Shown: positions 1 through 6,671 of the stretch, piece by piece
How positions within the stretch are numbered: position 1 is the first letter of the stretch
How the letters are laid out: each line of letters opens with the position of its first letter
Source: Lachnospiraceae bacterium UBA3638
GTDB taxonomy: Bacteria; Bacillota; Clostridia; Lachnospirales; Lachnospiraceae
DNA: 15,748 nt
NCBI GenBank assembly: GCA_002373595.1
Contig: DFKT01000014.1
Coordinates: 1-15,748, forward strand
Reading direction: 5' to 3'
Made by a program: the position numbers and the translations under genes
Notes under the pieces: model-generated
Seen by the model: only the letters and a program-made list of their open reading frames with translations
What the model was told of the DNA's origin: nothing
Databases searched by the model: none

Positions 1-620
1 GCCGCATCTACGCCGATACCGGTCGCAACGATCGTAACATCCTTGCCCTCGCGGACAACGGTTCCCTTGCCCATCTCAAACTTGTAGTCGGGACGGTCAT
101 TGATAACGGTGCATGCCGCACGTCCGAAGCGGATATATACAGGCCCCTCATACTCGAGAGCCGCTCTTACAGCAGCCTTAGCTTCTACATCATCTGCAGG
201 ACACATAACTACCATGCCGGGGATGGAACGCATAAGTGCGATATCCTCGTTACACTGGTGGGAAGCTCCGTCCTCTCCTACAGAGATACCTGCGTGGGTA
301 GCTCCTATCTTAACATTGAGATGGGGATATCCGATGGAGTTTCTTACCTGCTCGAATGCACGTCCTGCTGCGAACATTGCAAATGAGCTTACGAAGGGGA
401 TCTTGCCCGTAAGGGAAAGTCCAGCTGCCACACCCATCATGTTGGCCTCTGCGATACCGCAGTCGATATGTCTGTCGGGATATGCTTTCTTGAAGATACC
501 GGTCTTGGTTGCTGCCGCAAGATCCGCATCAAGTACAACAAGATCGGGGAATTCTTCGGCGAGTTCCTTAAGTGCATTTCCGTAACTCTCACGAGTTGCT
601 ATCTTTTTTACATCAGCCAT
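1..620 (-). CDS. Transketolase, C-terminal subunit (partial, 3' end beyond window)
   Basis: This is the pyrimidine-binding and C-terminal half of a two-gene transketolase, which moves two-carbon ketol units between sugar phosphates in the non-oxidative pentose phosphate pathway. About 206 residues are visible, starting MADVKKIATRESYG. The segment DCGIAEANMMGVAAGLS (around residues 53-69) contains the Glu (E58) expected to activate the thiamine diphosphate cofactor. It is followed by FAMFAAGRAFEQVRNSI and a GATHAGISVGEDGASHQ stretch typical of the family. The frame stays open to the window edge, so the C-terminal third or so is missing. The start has a GGAGGT site seven bases upstream, inside the end of the N-terminal subunit gene, and only four bases separate the two genes, so they are surely co-expressed as one enzyme. 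A 1-deoxyxylulose-5-phosphate synthase or dehydrogenase E1-beta is a remote alternative, made unlikely by the partner gene. Confidence 0.95.
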   Translation of the reverse strand, partial: MADVKKIATRESYGNALKELAEEFPDLVVLDADLAAATKTGIFKKAYPDRHIDCGIAEANMMGVAAGLSLTGKIPFVSSFAMFAAGRAFEQVRNSIGYPHLNVKIGATHAGISVGEDGASHQCNEDIALMRSIPGMVVMCPADDVEAKAAVRAALEYEGPVYIRFGRAACTVINDRPDYKFEMGKGTVVREGKDVTIVATGIGVDA

Positions 621-624
621 TTTC

Positions 625-1455
625 TTACCTCCCCAATTCCTTGTCTATCTTCTCGAGATCTGCCATAGCGATGGCATACTCTTCATCATTAGGTGCCTTG
701 CCGTGCCACTCAACGCTTCCCTCCATGAAGGATACGCCCTTGCCCTTAATGCTGTGCATTACGATGCAGGTAGGCATTCCCTTGGTAGCCTTTGCCTCGT
801 TAAATGCGGAACGGATCTGATCGAAGTCATGTGCATCGATCTCGATCACATGGAAGTTGAAAGCTTTGAACTTGTCTACGATAGGATACGGTGAGCATAC
901 CTGATCGATGGGTCCGTCGATCTGCAGTCCGTTGTTGTCTACGATCACGCAGAGGTTGTCGAGCTTTCTGAAGCCTGCGAACATAGCAGCTTCCCATACC
1001 TGACCTTCCTCGATCTCACCGTCTCCGAGGAGAGTGTATACTCTGAAGTCCTTATTTCCGAGCTTAGCTCCGAGAGCCATTCCTGCTGCTGCGCTTATGC
1101 CCTGTCCGAGAGATCCGGATGCCATGTCGACTCCGGGAATATGCATATTGGGATGTCCCTGGAGATATGATCCGAGCTTACGAAGAGTGGTAAGATCCTC
1201 GACGGGGAAATATCCGCGATAAGCGAGAGCTGCATACAGTCCGGGTGCGGTGTGTCCCTTTGAGAGTACGAATCTGTCTCTGTCCTCCTTCTGCGGATTC
1301 TTGGGATCGATATTCATCTCCTCAAAATAAAGGAATGTAAAAAGATCCGCAGCCGAGAGCGATCCTCCCGGATGTCCTGCCTTTGCACTGTGCGTAGAGG
1401 TTACTATTCCCTTGCGCACATCATTGGCATGCTTTTTCAGTTCAAGATTGTCCAT
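625..1455 (-). CDS. Transketolase, N-terminal subunit
   Basis: This 276-residue protein is the diphosphate-binding half of a split transketolase; single-chain enzymes are about 660 residues. It shows the substrate and cofactor histidines of the family in AGHPGGSLS (H28), SKGHTAPGLY (H68) and LQGHPNMHIPG (H101). The thiamine diphosphate signature runs from GDGEIEEGQ (residues 144-152) to VDNNGLQ (172-178). It needs the C-terminal subunit encoded four bases downstream. The start has a perfect AAGGAGG site five bases upstream. The 46-base gap to araD is the largest in the window and shows no terminator, so the gene belongs to the same transcript as araD and the kinase. In that context it processes xylulose-5-phosphate made from L-arabinose or a related pentose. 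This is the usual arrangement in clostridia and other bacteria with split transketolase. Confidence 0.95.
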   Translation of the reverse strand: MDNLELKKHANDVRKGIVTSTHSAKAGHPGGSLSAADLFTFLYFEEMNIDPKNPQKEDRDRFVLSKGHTAPGLYAALAYRGYFPVEDLTTLRKLGSYLQGHPNMHIPGVDMASGSLGQGISAAAGMALGAKLGNKDFRVYTLLGDGEIEEGQVWEAAMFAGFRKLDNLCVIVDNNGLQIDGPIDQVCSPYPIVDKFKAFNFHVIEIDAHDFDQIRSAFNEAKATKGMPTCIVMHSIKGKGVSFMEGSVEWHGKAPNDEEYAIAMADLEKIDKELGR

Positions 1456-1460
1456 ATGCT

Positions 1461-1467
1461 CCTCCTT
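1461..1467 (-). promoter_or_regulatory. Ribosome binding site of transketolase N subunit
   Basis: Minus-strand AAGGAGG, five bases before the ATG at 1455. It is a full match to the anti-Shine-Dalgarno sequence and supports the chosen start and efficient translation. Confidence 0.8.
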
Positions 1468-1501
1468 TGATATTTGCCGGTAGGTCTCCTGCCATTATGA
1501 C

Positions 1502-2200
1502 TTATTTACTCTGACCGTAGTACGCATTTGCTCCGTGCTTACGGTAGTAGTGCTTATCCTGAAGTTCCTGCGGTGCGGGCTGCACCTTGGGATTGATGCT
1601 CTCTGTGCGAAGTGCCATCTTTGCGACTTCCTCAACAACGACTGCATTGTGAACGGCTTCATTTGCATCCTTGCCCCAGGTGAATACACCGTGGTTCTTG
1701 CAGAGAGCCGCAGGTACAGCAGTCACATCCCTTCCGCTGTTTTTGAAATAATCCACGATCAGGTGTCCGGTGTTCTCCTCATATGCAGACTCTATCTCCG
1801 CCTTGGAGAGACATCGGAGGCAGGGAACCGGACCGTAGATATAGTCGGCATGCGTCGTGCCGTAGCAGGGAATGTCCCTTCCTGCCTGCGCCCAGCTCGT
1901 AGCAAAAGATGAGTGAGTATGTACGACTCCTCCTATCTCGGGGAATGCTTTGTAAAGTTCCAGGTGCGTAGCGGTATCGGAAGAAGGATTGAGCCTGCCT
2001 TCCACCTTGTTGCCGTTGAGGTCCATTACGACCATATCATCGGGTGTAAGTTCATCATATTCCACTCCGCTCGGCTTTATTACGAACAGTCCGCTCTCCT
2101 GATCTATCTGGCTGACGTTTCCCCAGGTAAAGGTGACCAGATCATACTTCGGAAGAAGCTTGTTTGCATCGCATACTTTGATCTTTAATTCTTCCAGCAT
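1502..2200 (-). CDS. araD: L-ribulose-5-phosphate 4-epimerase
   Basis: This 232-residue class II aldolase-like enzyme interconverts L-ribulose-5-phosphate and D-xylulose-5-phosphate in the cytoplasm. Its length matches E. coli AraD (231). Residues aligned from memory of the E. coli enzyme are all present one position earlier. Zinc and cofactor-site residues are D75 (NPSSDTATH), H94 and H96 (VVHTHSSFA) and H170 (CKNHGVF). Catalytic or phosphate-site residues are D119 (THADYIYGP), H217 (DKHYYRKHG) and Y228 (NAYYGQSK). The first 16 bases overlap the end of the kinase gene, and AAGGAGG lies four bases before the ATG. The order kinase, epimerase, transketolase fits L-arabinose catabolism. L-ascorbate/L-xylulose operons use paralogues (UlaF, SgbE), so the exact pentose source is an inference. 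Confidence 0.95.
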   Translation of the reverse strand: MLEELKIKVCDANKLLPKYDLVTFTWGNVSQIDQESGLFVIKPSGVEYDELTPDDMVVMDLNGNKVEGRLNPSSDTATHLELYKAFPEIGGVVHTHSSFATSWAQAGRDIPCYGTTHADYIYGPVPCLRCLSKAEIESAYEENTGHLIVDYFKNSGRDVTAVPAALCKNHGVFTWGKDANEAVHNAVVVEEVAKMALRTESINPKVQPAPQELQDKHYYRKHGANAYYGQSK

Positions 2201-3777
2201 ACAGCCTCCTTCTCGGCAGCAAGCGCGCTGCGGAAATTTTCAGTGTATTTATCGAATCCTTTTACAAGATCTGCATCCGGAGATATCGTGCTGCTCTTCG
2301 TTCCTGCGAAGATCCTGCTGTCAAGGAACACCGGAAGAGTCTCTCCCTCTGCTTTGTTTATCATATATGATGCGAGGATCGCCATGCCCCAGGGACCGCC
2401 CTCTCCCGCATTCTCCATCACGGTAACGGGAGCGTTCATCGCAGCTGCCAGGAAACTCTGTCCGACAACAGGAGTCTTGAAATATCCGCCGTGTCCCATG
2501 AGCCTGTCGATCGGTACATTCTCCTCCTTGGTGAGGATGTCCATTCCTATCTTCAGCGATGCAAGTGCTGAATAGAGATTGCTCCTCATAAAGTTGGCAA
2601 GATTAAATGCCGCATCGGGCTGTCTTACAGCGAGAGGTCTGCCCTCCTCAAATCCGGTAACGGGCTCACCTGAAAGGTAAGGTACGGTAACAACTCCACC
2701 GCAATCAGCATCTCCGGTCGCAGCCTTTTCAAAGAGCTTGGTGAATATTTCACCTTTATCTGTCTTACTGCCAAAAAGCTCAAGTGCTTCCGTGATGATA
2801 CCTACCCATGCATTGATATCGGAAGTGCAGTTATTGCAATGCACCATCGCTACGGGATATCCGTCGGGAGTAGTGACCATATCAAGTTCCTCGTGAAGCT
2901 TCTTAAGGGGCTTCTCGAGCACGATCATCGAAAAGATCGAAGTACCTGCAGATACATTTCCGGTCTTCGCTGCTACGGCATTGGTGGCTACCATTCCCGT
3001 TCCCGCATCTCCTTCGGGAGGAGCTACGGGAGTTCCTGCCTGAAGAATGCCTGAAGGATCGAGGAATGCCGCTCCTTCCGCCGTAAGCTTTCCTGCACAC
3101 TCTCCTGCGGGAAGAACCCTGGGAAGTACGTCGCGGAGCTTTCTTCCGAAACCATGTGAAGACGAGAGCTTGTCAAACCTCTCAGCCATGGCCTCATCAT
3201 AATCACACTTTGATGAGTCGATGGGGAACATTCCCGATGCTTCGCCTACACCGAGCACACTCTCTCCGGTCAGTCTGAAATGTACATAACCCGCAAGAGT
3301 CGTGATGTGATCTATATTGGGTACGTGACTCTCTTTCTTAATGATCGCATTGTAGAGATGCGCAATACTCCATCTCTGAGGAATGTTAAAATCAAATTCC
3401 TTGGTAAGCTCAGCCGCAGCCTCACCTGTTATCGTATTTCTCCAGGTCCTGAAGGGAACAAGGAGATTCTCGTCCTTATCAAATGCAAGATATCCGTGCA
3501 TCATTGCAGAGATGCCGAGTGCAGCGAGATTCTTTATCTCAGTGCCGTACTTGGTCTTAACATCCTTAGCAAGATCGCTGTAGCAGTCTCTGAGGCCCGC
3601 ATGTATATCATCCATGCTGTAAGTCCAGATGCCGTTCTCAAGTTTATTCTCCCAATCGTGCGCTCCCATCGCGATCACATTGCTGTCGCTGTCTGTGAGC
3701 ACCGCTTTTATCCTTGTCGATCCGAACTCTATACCGAGTATCGCTTTCCCCTGCTCGATTATTTCCTTTGTGCTCAT
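2185..3777 (-). CDS. FGGY-family carbohydrate kinase, likely L-ribulokinase (AraK type)
   Basis: This 530-residue FGGY kinase phosphorylates a sugar with ATP. The first actin-like ATP-binding loop is GIEFGSTRIKAVL (residues 15-27). Sugar-binding elements include MMHGYLAF (92-99) and FRTWRNTITGE (109-119). The second domain begins with EGDAGTGMVATNAV (255-268), where D257 is the expected catalytic base. It continues with TGNVSAGTSIFSM (272-284) and GHGGYFKTPVVGQ (428-440). The sequence does not look like classical AraB. It resembles the clostridial kinase described in Clostridium acetobutylicum as a non-orthologous ribulokinase (AraK), which fits its place directly before araD. Xylulokinase is the main alternative. 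The ATG overlaps the rsmI stop as ATGA, and AAGGAGG sits four bases upstream, so translation may be coupled to rsmI yet strong in itself. Confidence 0.88.
   Translation of the reverse strand: MSTKEIIEQGKAILGIEFGSTRIKAVLTDSDSNVIAMGAHDWENKLENGIWTYSMDDIHAGLRDCYSDLAKDVKTKYGTEIKNLAALGISAMMHGYLAFDKDENLLVPFRTWRNTITGEAAAELTKEFDFNIPQRWSIAHLYNAIIKKESHVPNIDHITTLAGYVHFRLTGESVLGVGEASGMFPIDSSKCDYDEAMAERFDKLSSSHGFGRKLRDVLPRVLPAGECAGKLTAEGAAFLDPSGILQAGTPVAPPEGDAGTGMVATNAVAAKTGNVSAGTSIFSMIVLEKPLKKLHEELDMVTTPDGYPVAMVHCNNCTSDINAWVGIITEALELFGSKTDKGEIFTKLFEKAATGDADCGGVVTVPYLSGEPVTGFEEGRPLAVRQPDAAFNLANFMRSNLYSALASLKIGMDILTKEENVPIDRLMGHGGYFKTPVVGQSFLAAAMNAPVTVMENAGEGGPWGMAILASYMINKAEGETLPVFLDSRIFAGTKSSTISPDADLVKGFDKYTENFRSALAAEKEAVCWKN
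2205..2211 (-). promoter_or_regulatory. Ribosome binding site of araD
   Basis: Minus-strand AAGGAGG, four bases before the araD ATG and inside the last codons of the kinase gene. It supports the overlapping start. Confidence 0.75.
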
Positions 3778-4646
3778 TTCCCCTCCTTTGGATTCATAGG
3801 GACTTCGGGCTCCAAGAGCTTTCTGTATATGTCCCTCTTTCCTACACCTCTGTCTCTTGCCACCTTCTTGATAGCTTCCATGTGATCATATCCCGCACTC
3901 TCGTACTTATTCATATGATCCTTGATCGAGAGATCCCTCCATTCCTCAGCCTTCTCTCTGAGGAGCTGTTCGCGGCTCTTTCCCTCGACCACTATCACAT
4001 ACTCTCCGCGGGGCTCATTCGTCTCAAAGTAATCCAGCGCCGCTTCGAATGTCGTTCTTTCTATCTCTTCAAATTTCTTGGTGAGTTCTCTGCAAAGAGT
4101 GATATTTCTCTCTCCGAGGACTTTGTACAATTCTCCCAGCGTCCTTACGAGATGGTGGGGAGCTTCGTAAAAGATCATCGTACGCTTCTCTCCCGCTATT
4201 TCCGTGAGGATCTCTTTTCTCTCCTTCTTATCCGTCGGAAGGAATCCCTCAAAGCAGAATCTCCTCGTCGAAAGTCCTGACAGGATGAGTGCTGCGATAC
4301 ATGCACACGGACCCGGAAGCGATGTGACGGTTATGCCCGCATTTGCGCACATCTTTACGAGTACCTCTCCCGGATCGGATATCGCAGGCGTTCCGGCATC
4401 CGTGATCAGTGCGATGTTCTTTCCCTCCTCCAGCATTGCGAGGAGTTCCTCAGCCTTTTCGTATTTATTGAATTCGTGATAACTGGTAAGCTCTGTGTGA
4501 ATGTCAAAATGATTGATGAGTTTAAGAGAGTTGCGGGTATCCTCCGCAGCGATAATATCAACCTCACGCAGAGTCTCTATCGCTCTCTGCGTCATATCTC
4601 CGAGATTTCCTATGGGAGTTGCTACCAAGTACAACATTCCCGCCAT
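3774..4646 (-). CDS. rsmI: 16S rRNA (cytidine(1402)-2'-O)-methyltransferase RsmI
   Basis: This 290-residue enzyme methylates the ribose 2'-hydroxyl of C1402 in the decoding centre of 16S rRNA, using S-adenosylmethionine. Family landmarks in order are LYLVATPIGNLGDMT (5-19), AAEDTRNSLKLINHF (33-47), ITDAGTPAISDPG (81-93), SLPGPCACIAALILSGL (109-125), CFEGFLPTDKKER (131-143), FYEAPHHL (159-166) and CRELTKKFEE (185-194). A C-terminal helical region near 236-278 matches the small helix-turn-helix end of the family. Length equals that of the B. subtilis protein YabC. The start lies one base after the methyltransferase stop. No good Shine-Dalgarno sequence is close (AGAGGA is about 13 bases away), which suggests coupling to the upstream gene. 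ATG codon 4 is a possible alternative start. Confidence 0.96.
   Translation of the reverse strand: MAGMLYLVATPIGNLGDMTQRAIETLREVDIIAAEDTRNSLKLINHFDIHTELTSYHEFNKYEKAEELLAMLEEGKNIALITDAGTPAISDPGEVLVKMCANAGITVTSLPGPCACIAALILSGLSTRRFCFEGFLPTDKKERKEILTEIAGEKRTMIFYEAPHHLVRTLGELYKVLGERNITLCRELTKKFEEIERTTFEAALDYFETNEPRGEYVIVVEGKSREQLLREKAEEWRDLSIKDHMNKYESAGYDHMEAIKKVARDRGVGKRDIYRKLLEPEVPMNPKEGK
3782..3788 (-). promoter_or_regulatory. Ribosome binding site of the sugar kinase
   Basis: Minus-strand AAGGAGG, four bases before the kinase ATG at 3777, embedded in the final codons of rsmI. With the four-base ATGA overlap it fixes the start. Confidence 0.75.
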
Positions 4647-4647
4647 T

Positions 4648-5397
4648 TTAAAAACCGTATTCCTCTCTGAGTTCTTCGGTATATCTGCCGTCTTCGCCGT
4701 TAATGATGAGCGGCTTTTCGACTTTGATACCGGGGTTTCCTCCTCTTACGGATTCGAGGAGTATCATATTCGGTGCGTGCTGCGTATCAGGATAAACTAT
4801 GCGCAGTCTCTTGGGTTCCAGCTTTATCTCAGACAGCAGAGTAAGTATCTCTGTCAGTCTCTCCGGTCTGTGCACGAGGAAAAACTTTCCTCCTGTCTTG
4901 AGAAGTTTTGCGCTTATCCTTGCCACATCTTCGAAAGTAAGAGTGGATTCGTGCCGTGCCAGCGCTTTGGTATCCGAAGGATTGACTATTCCCGTTCCCG
5001 TCTTGATATACGGCGGGTTGGAAGTTATCACATCAAACGATGATGCGGCAAAGTATCTGTCCCATTCCCTTACATCCCCGCAGACGATATCTATCCTGTC
5101 ATCCAGACCGTTCATGCTTACGCTTCGCGCTGCCATATCAGAACTCCCGGGCTGTATCTCTATTCCGGTCAGATGGCCTGCCGGTGTCTTGGCTGAGAGA
5201 AGAAGGGGCAATATGCCTGTTCCCGTTCCGATATCGAGGAGCTTTCCTCCCTCAGGCGAATATGCAAATCCGGATAAAAGGACCGCATCCATTCCGAAAC
5301 AGAATCTCTCCGGATCCTGGATGATCTTAAGTCCGCATCTCCGGAGATCGTCGATCCTCTCCGTATCATTTATCTCTACCGCGGAGTCCTTCGGCAT
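4648..5397 (-). CDS. TrmN6-like tRNA (adenine-N6)-methyltransferase (YabB type)
   Basis: This 249-residue Rossmann-fold methyltransferase resembles TrmN6, which methylates adenine 37 of tRNA1(Val), and B. subtilis YabB. It opens with the family signature ERIDDLRRCGLKIIQDPERF and FGMDAVLLSGFA. SAM-binding motif I is LLDIGTGTGILPLLL (residues 53-67). The NPPY catalytic motif of N6-adenine methyltransferases is at 127-130. I chose the ATG at 5397 because GAGGA lies seven bases upstream. An in-frame ATG at 5415 overlaps the ricT stop (ATGGCTGA) but has only a poor site. The same frame stays open back to 5646 through the ricT tail, but that Thr/Ala/Glu-rich extension is an out-of-frame reading of ricT repeats. 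The neighbours ricT and rsmI match the Bacillus order. The exact tRNA target is inferred from the family only. Confidence 0.9.
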   Translation of the reverse strand: MPKDSAVEINDTERIDDLRRCGLKIIQDPERFCFGMDAVLLSGFAYSPEGGKLLDIGTGTGILPLLLSAKTPAGHLTGIEIQPGSSDMAARSVSMNGLDDRIDIVCGDVREWDRYFAASSFDVITSNPPYIKTGTGIVNPSDTKALARHESTLTFEDVARISAKLLKTGGKFFLVHRPERLTEILTLLSEIKLEPKRLRIVYPDTQHAPNMILLESVRGGNPGIKVEKPLIINGEDGRYTEELREEYGF

Positions 5398-5407
5398 ATC
5401 GGGATCC

Positions 5408-6658
5408 TCAGCCATTGTTTCCGCCGCCGTTAGCACCGCCCTGTCCGCCGGGATTATTTCCACCGCCCTGGTTGTTGCCGTTTCCGCGGTTCTGGTTATT
5501 TCCGTGTCCGTGGTGCTTTCCGTGATAGTTACCGTGCTTTCCGCGATTTCCGTCTCCGCCCTGTCTGTCGCGGTTTGTGTGCTGTCCATCGCTGCGCTGA
5601 TCGCGGCCCCGTCCTTCTGATCTGTCGCGGCCTTCACCACGGTCATGGTTTCTGTCGCGGCCGCCTCTTCTGTCCTGTCCCTGTCTGTTACCGCCCTGAT
5701 GCTTCTTATCAGCGGTCATATCCTCATCAACGGATGATTTCTCGTTACTCTCAGCTTCAAGCTTTGCAAGTTCTGCTTCGCTGACATCCGCCGGTTCTAC
5801 TGCCATGGCAGCTGCTGCCTGCTGATCGTTCTTCTTTCCCTTCTTGTGACGTATGAAGGTCATCTCTTCCGCAGTCGCATCCACCAGTTCTTTGTCATCT
5901 CCGACTTCTACCAGCACCTTGGCAGTCTGGCGAAGTACGTTCACACTCTGTATCTCGCCCTCTCTTCCGTCGGCAGTCCTTACGATATCACCGACTCCCG
6001 GCATGGAGCGATTGAGTTCCTCATAAGTCTCTTCTTCATTCTTGAGACAGCACATGAGCCTTCCGCACACTCCCGATATCTTGGTCGGGTTGAGTGAGAG
6101 ATTCTGCTCCTTCGCCATCTTGATAGATACGGGAGCGAAATCCGAAAGGAATGTGGAGCAGCAAAGAGGTCTGCCGCACCCGCCGTATCCGCCTATCGCT
6201 CTCGCTTCATCGCGCACTCCGATCTGACGGAGCTCTATCCTGGTCCTGAATACGGATGCGAGATCCTTTACGAGCTCACGGAAATCAACTCTTCCGTCAG
6301 CAGTGAAATAAAAGAGGATCTTGCTTCCGTCAAAAGCATACTCGACATCCGTGAGTTTCATCTCCAGTTCGCGCGCAGCGATCTTTTCGAGGCAGATGCC
6401 AAAAGCTTCTTTTTCTTTGGAAAGATTGTCTTTTACTTTTTGTCTGTCTTCATCCGTTGCAAGGCGGAGCACACTCTTTAATGGTGCTACTATCTTTTCC
6501 TCGTCAACTTCGGTTATCTCGGTCGATGCGATACCGTACTCTATACCCTTTGCCGTCTCGACTACGACGTAATTGCCTTTCTTTATCTCAAGGCCTGCAG
6601 GATCGAAAAAGTATGTCTTGCAGGTATTCCTGAATTTAACGCCGACTATACGTACCAT
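5408..6658 (-). CDS. ricT: RicT (YaaT), PSP1-domain Fe-S protein of the RNase Y accessory complex, with long disordered tail
   Basis: Residues 1-270 form a PSP1 domain. They carry the cysteine motifs CGRPLCC (161-167) and CGRLMCC (198-204), which in B. subtilis RicT take part in [4Fe-4S] binding within the RicA-RicF-RicT complex. That complex modulates RNase Y maturation of mRNAs and affects sporulation, competence and biofilm formation. The B. subtilis protein is about 275 residues; this one has 416. The extra part begins with a Lys/Gln/Ala linker (271-316). It ends in a tail of about 100 residues rich in Gly, Asn, Arg, Asp and His, with RGG and NGG-like repeats, predicted to be disordered. 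The tail resembles RNA-binding RGG regions (inference). The gene sits between holB and a tRNA methyltransferase as in Bacillus. A weak AAGGA site overlaps the end of holB. Confidence 0.93.
   Translation of the reverse strand: MVRIVGVKFRNTCKTYFFDPAGLEIKKGNYVVVETAKGIEYGIASTEITEVDEEKIVAPLKSVLRLATDEDRQKVKDNLSKEKEAFGICLEKIAARELEMKLTDVEYAFDGSKILFYFTADGRVDFRELVKDLASVFRTRIELRQIGVRDEARAIGGYGGCGRPLCCSTFLSDFAPVSIKMAKEQNLSLNPTKISGVCGRLMCCLKNEEETYEELNRSMPGVGDIVRTADGREGEIQSVNVLRQTAKVLVEVGDDKELVDATAEEMTFIRHKKGKKNDQQAAAAMAVEPADVSEAELAKLEAESNEKSSVDEDMTADKKHQGGNRQGQDRRGGRDRNHDRGEGRDRSEGRGRDQRSDGQHTNRDRQGGDGNRGKHGNYHGKHHGHGNNQNRGNGNNQGGGNNPGGQGGANGGGNNG
5411..5710 (-). repeat. Low-complexity Gly/Asn/Arg/His-rich coding repeat in the ricT 3' end
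   Basis: The minus strand is purine-rich, with many short imperfect repeats built on GGAAA, GGCGG and GGTAAC-like units. They encode RGGRDR, EGRDR, NRGKHG, HGHGNN and NQGGG blocks. Because the units are variants of GGN and AAN codons, two reading frames are free of stops over much of the stretch. This explains the long spurious extension of the downstream methyltransferase frame. It is not a CRISPR array, because there are no conserved repeats with unique spacers. Confidence 0.7.
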
Positions 6659-6671
6659 CTAAAAAAATCCT

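Noticed and set aside
1468..1500. Hairpin GGCAGG-AGA-CCTACC between araD and the transketolase gene as a terminator.
   Set aside because: The stem has a mismatch and no U-tract follows; the next gene has a perfect ribosome binding site in the same gap.
3280..4280. Two overlapping plus-strand frames (201 and 188 codons).
   Set aside because: Antisense to the sugar kinase and rsmI, both with strong family signatures; no ribosome binding site or domain supports them.
4799..5620. Long plus-strand open frame (273 codons) rich in Ser/Val/Ala.
   Set aside because: It lies antisense to the methyltransferase and the ricT repeats. The composition mirrors the opposite strand, there is no recognisable domain, and the minus-strand genes have clear family motifs.
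5420..5700. Possible CRISPR or tandem-repeat array.
   Set aside because: The repeats are short, imperfect and codon-phased within ricT, with no constant repeat and unique spacers.
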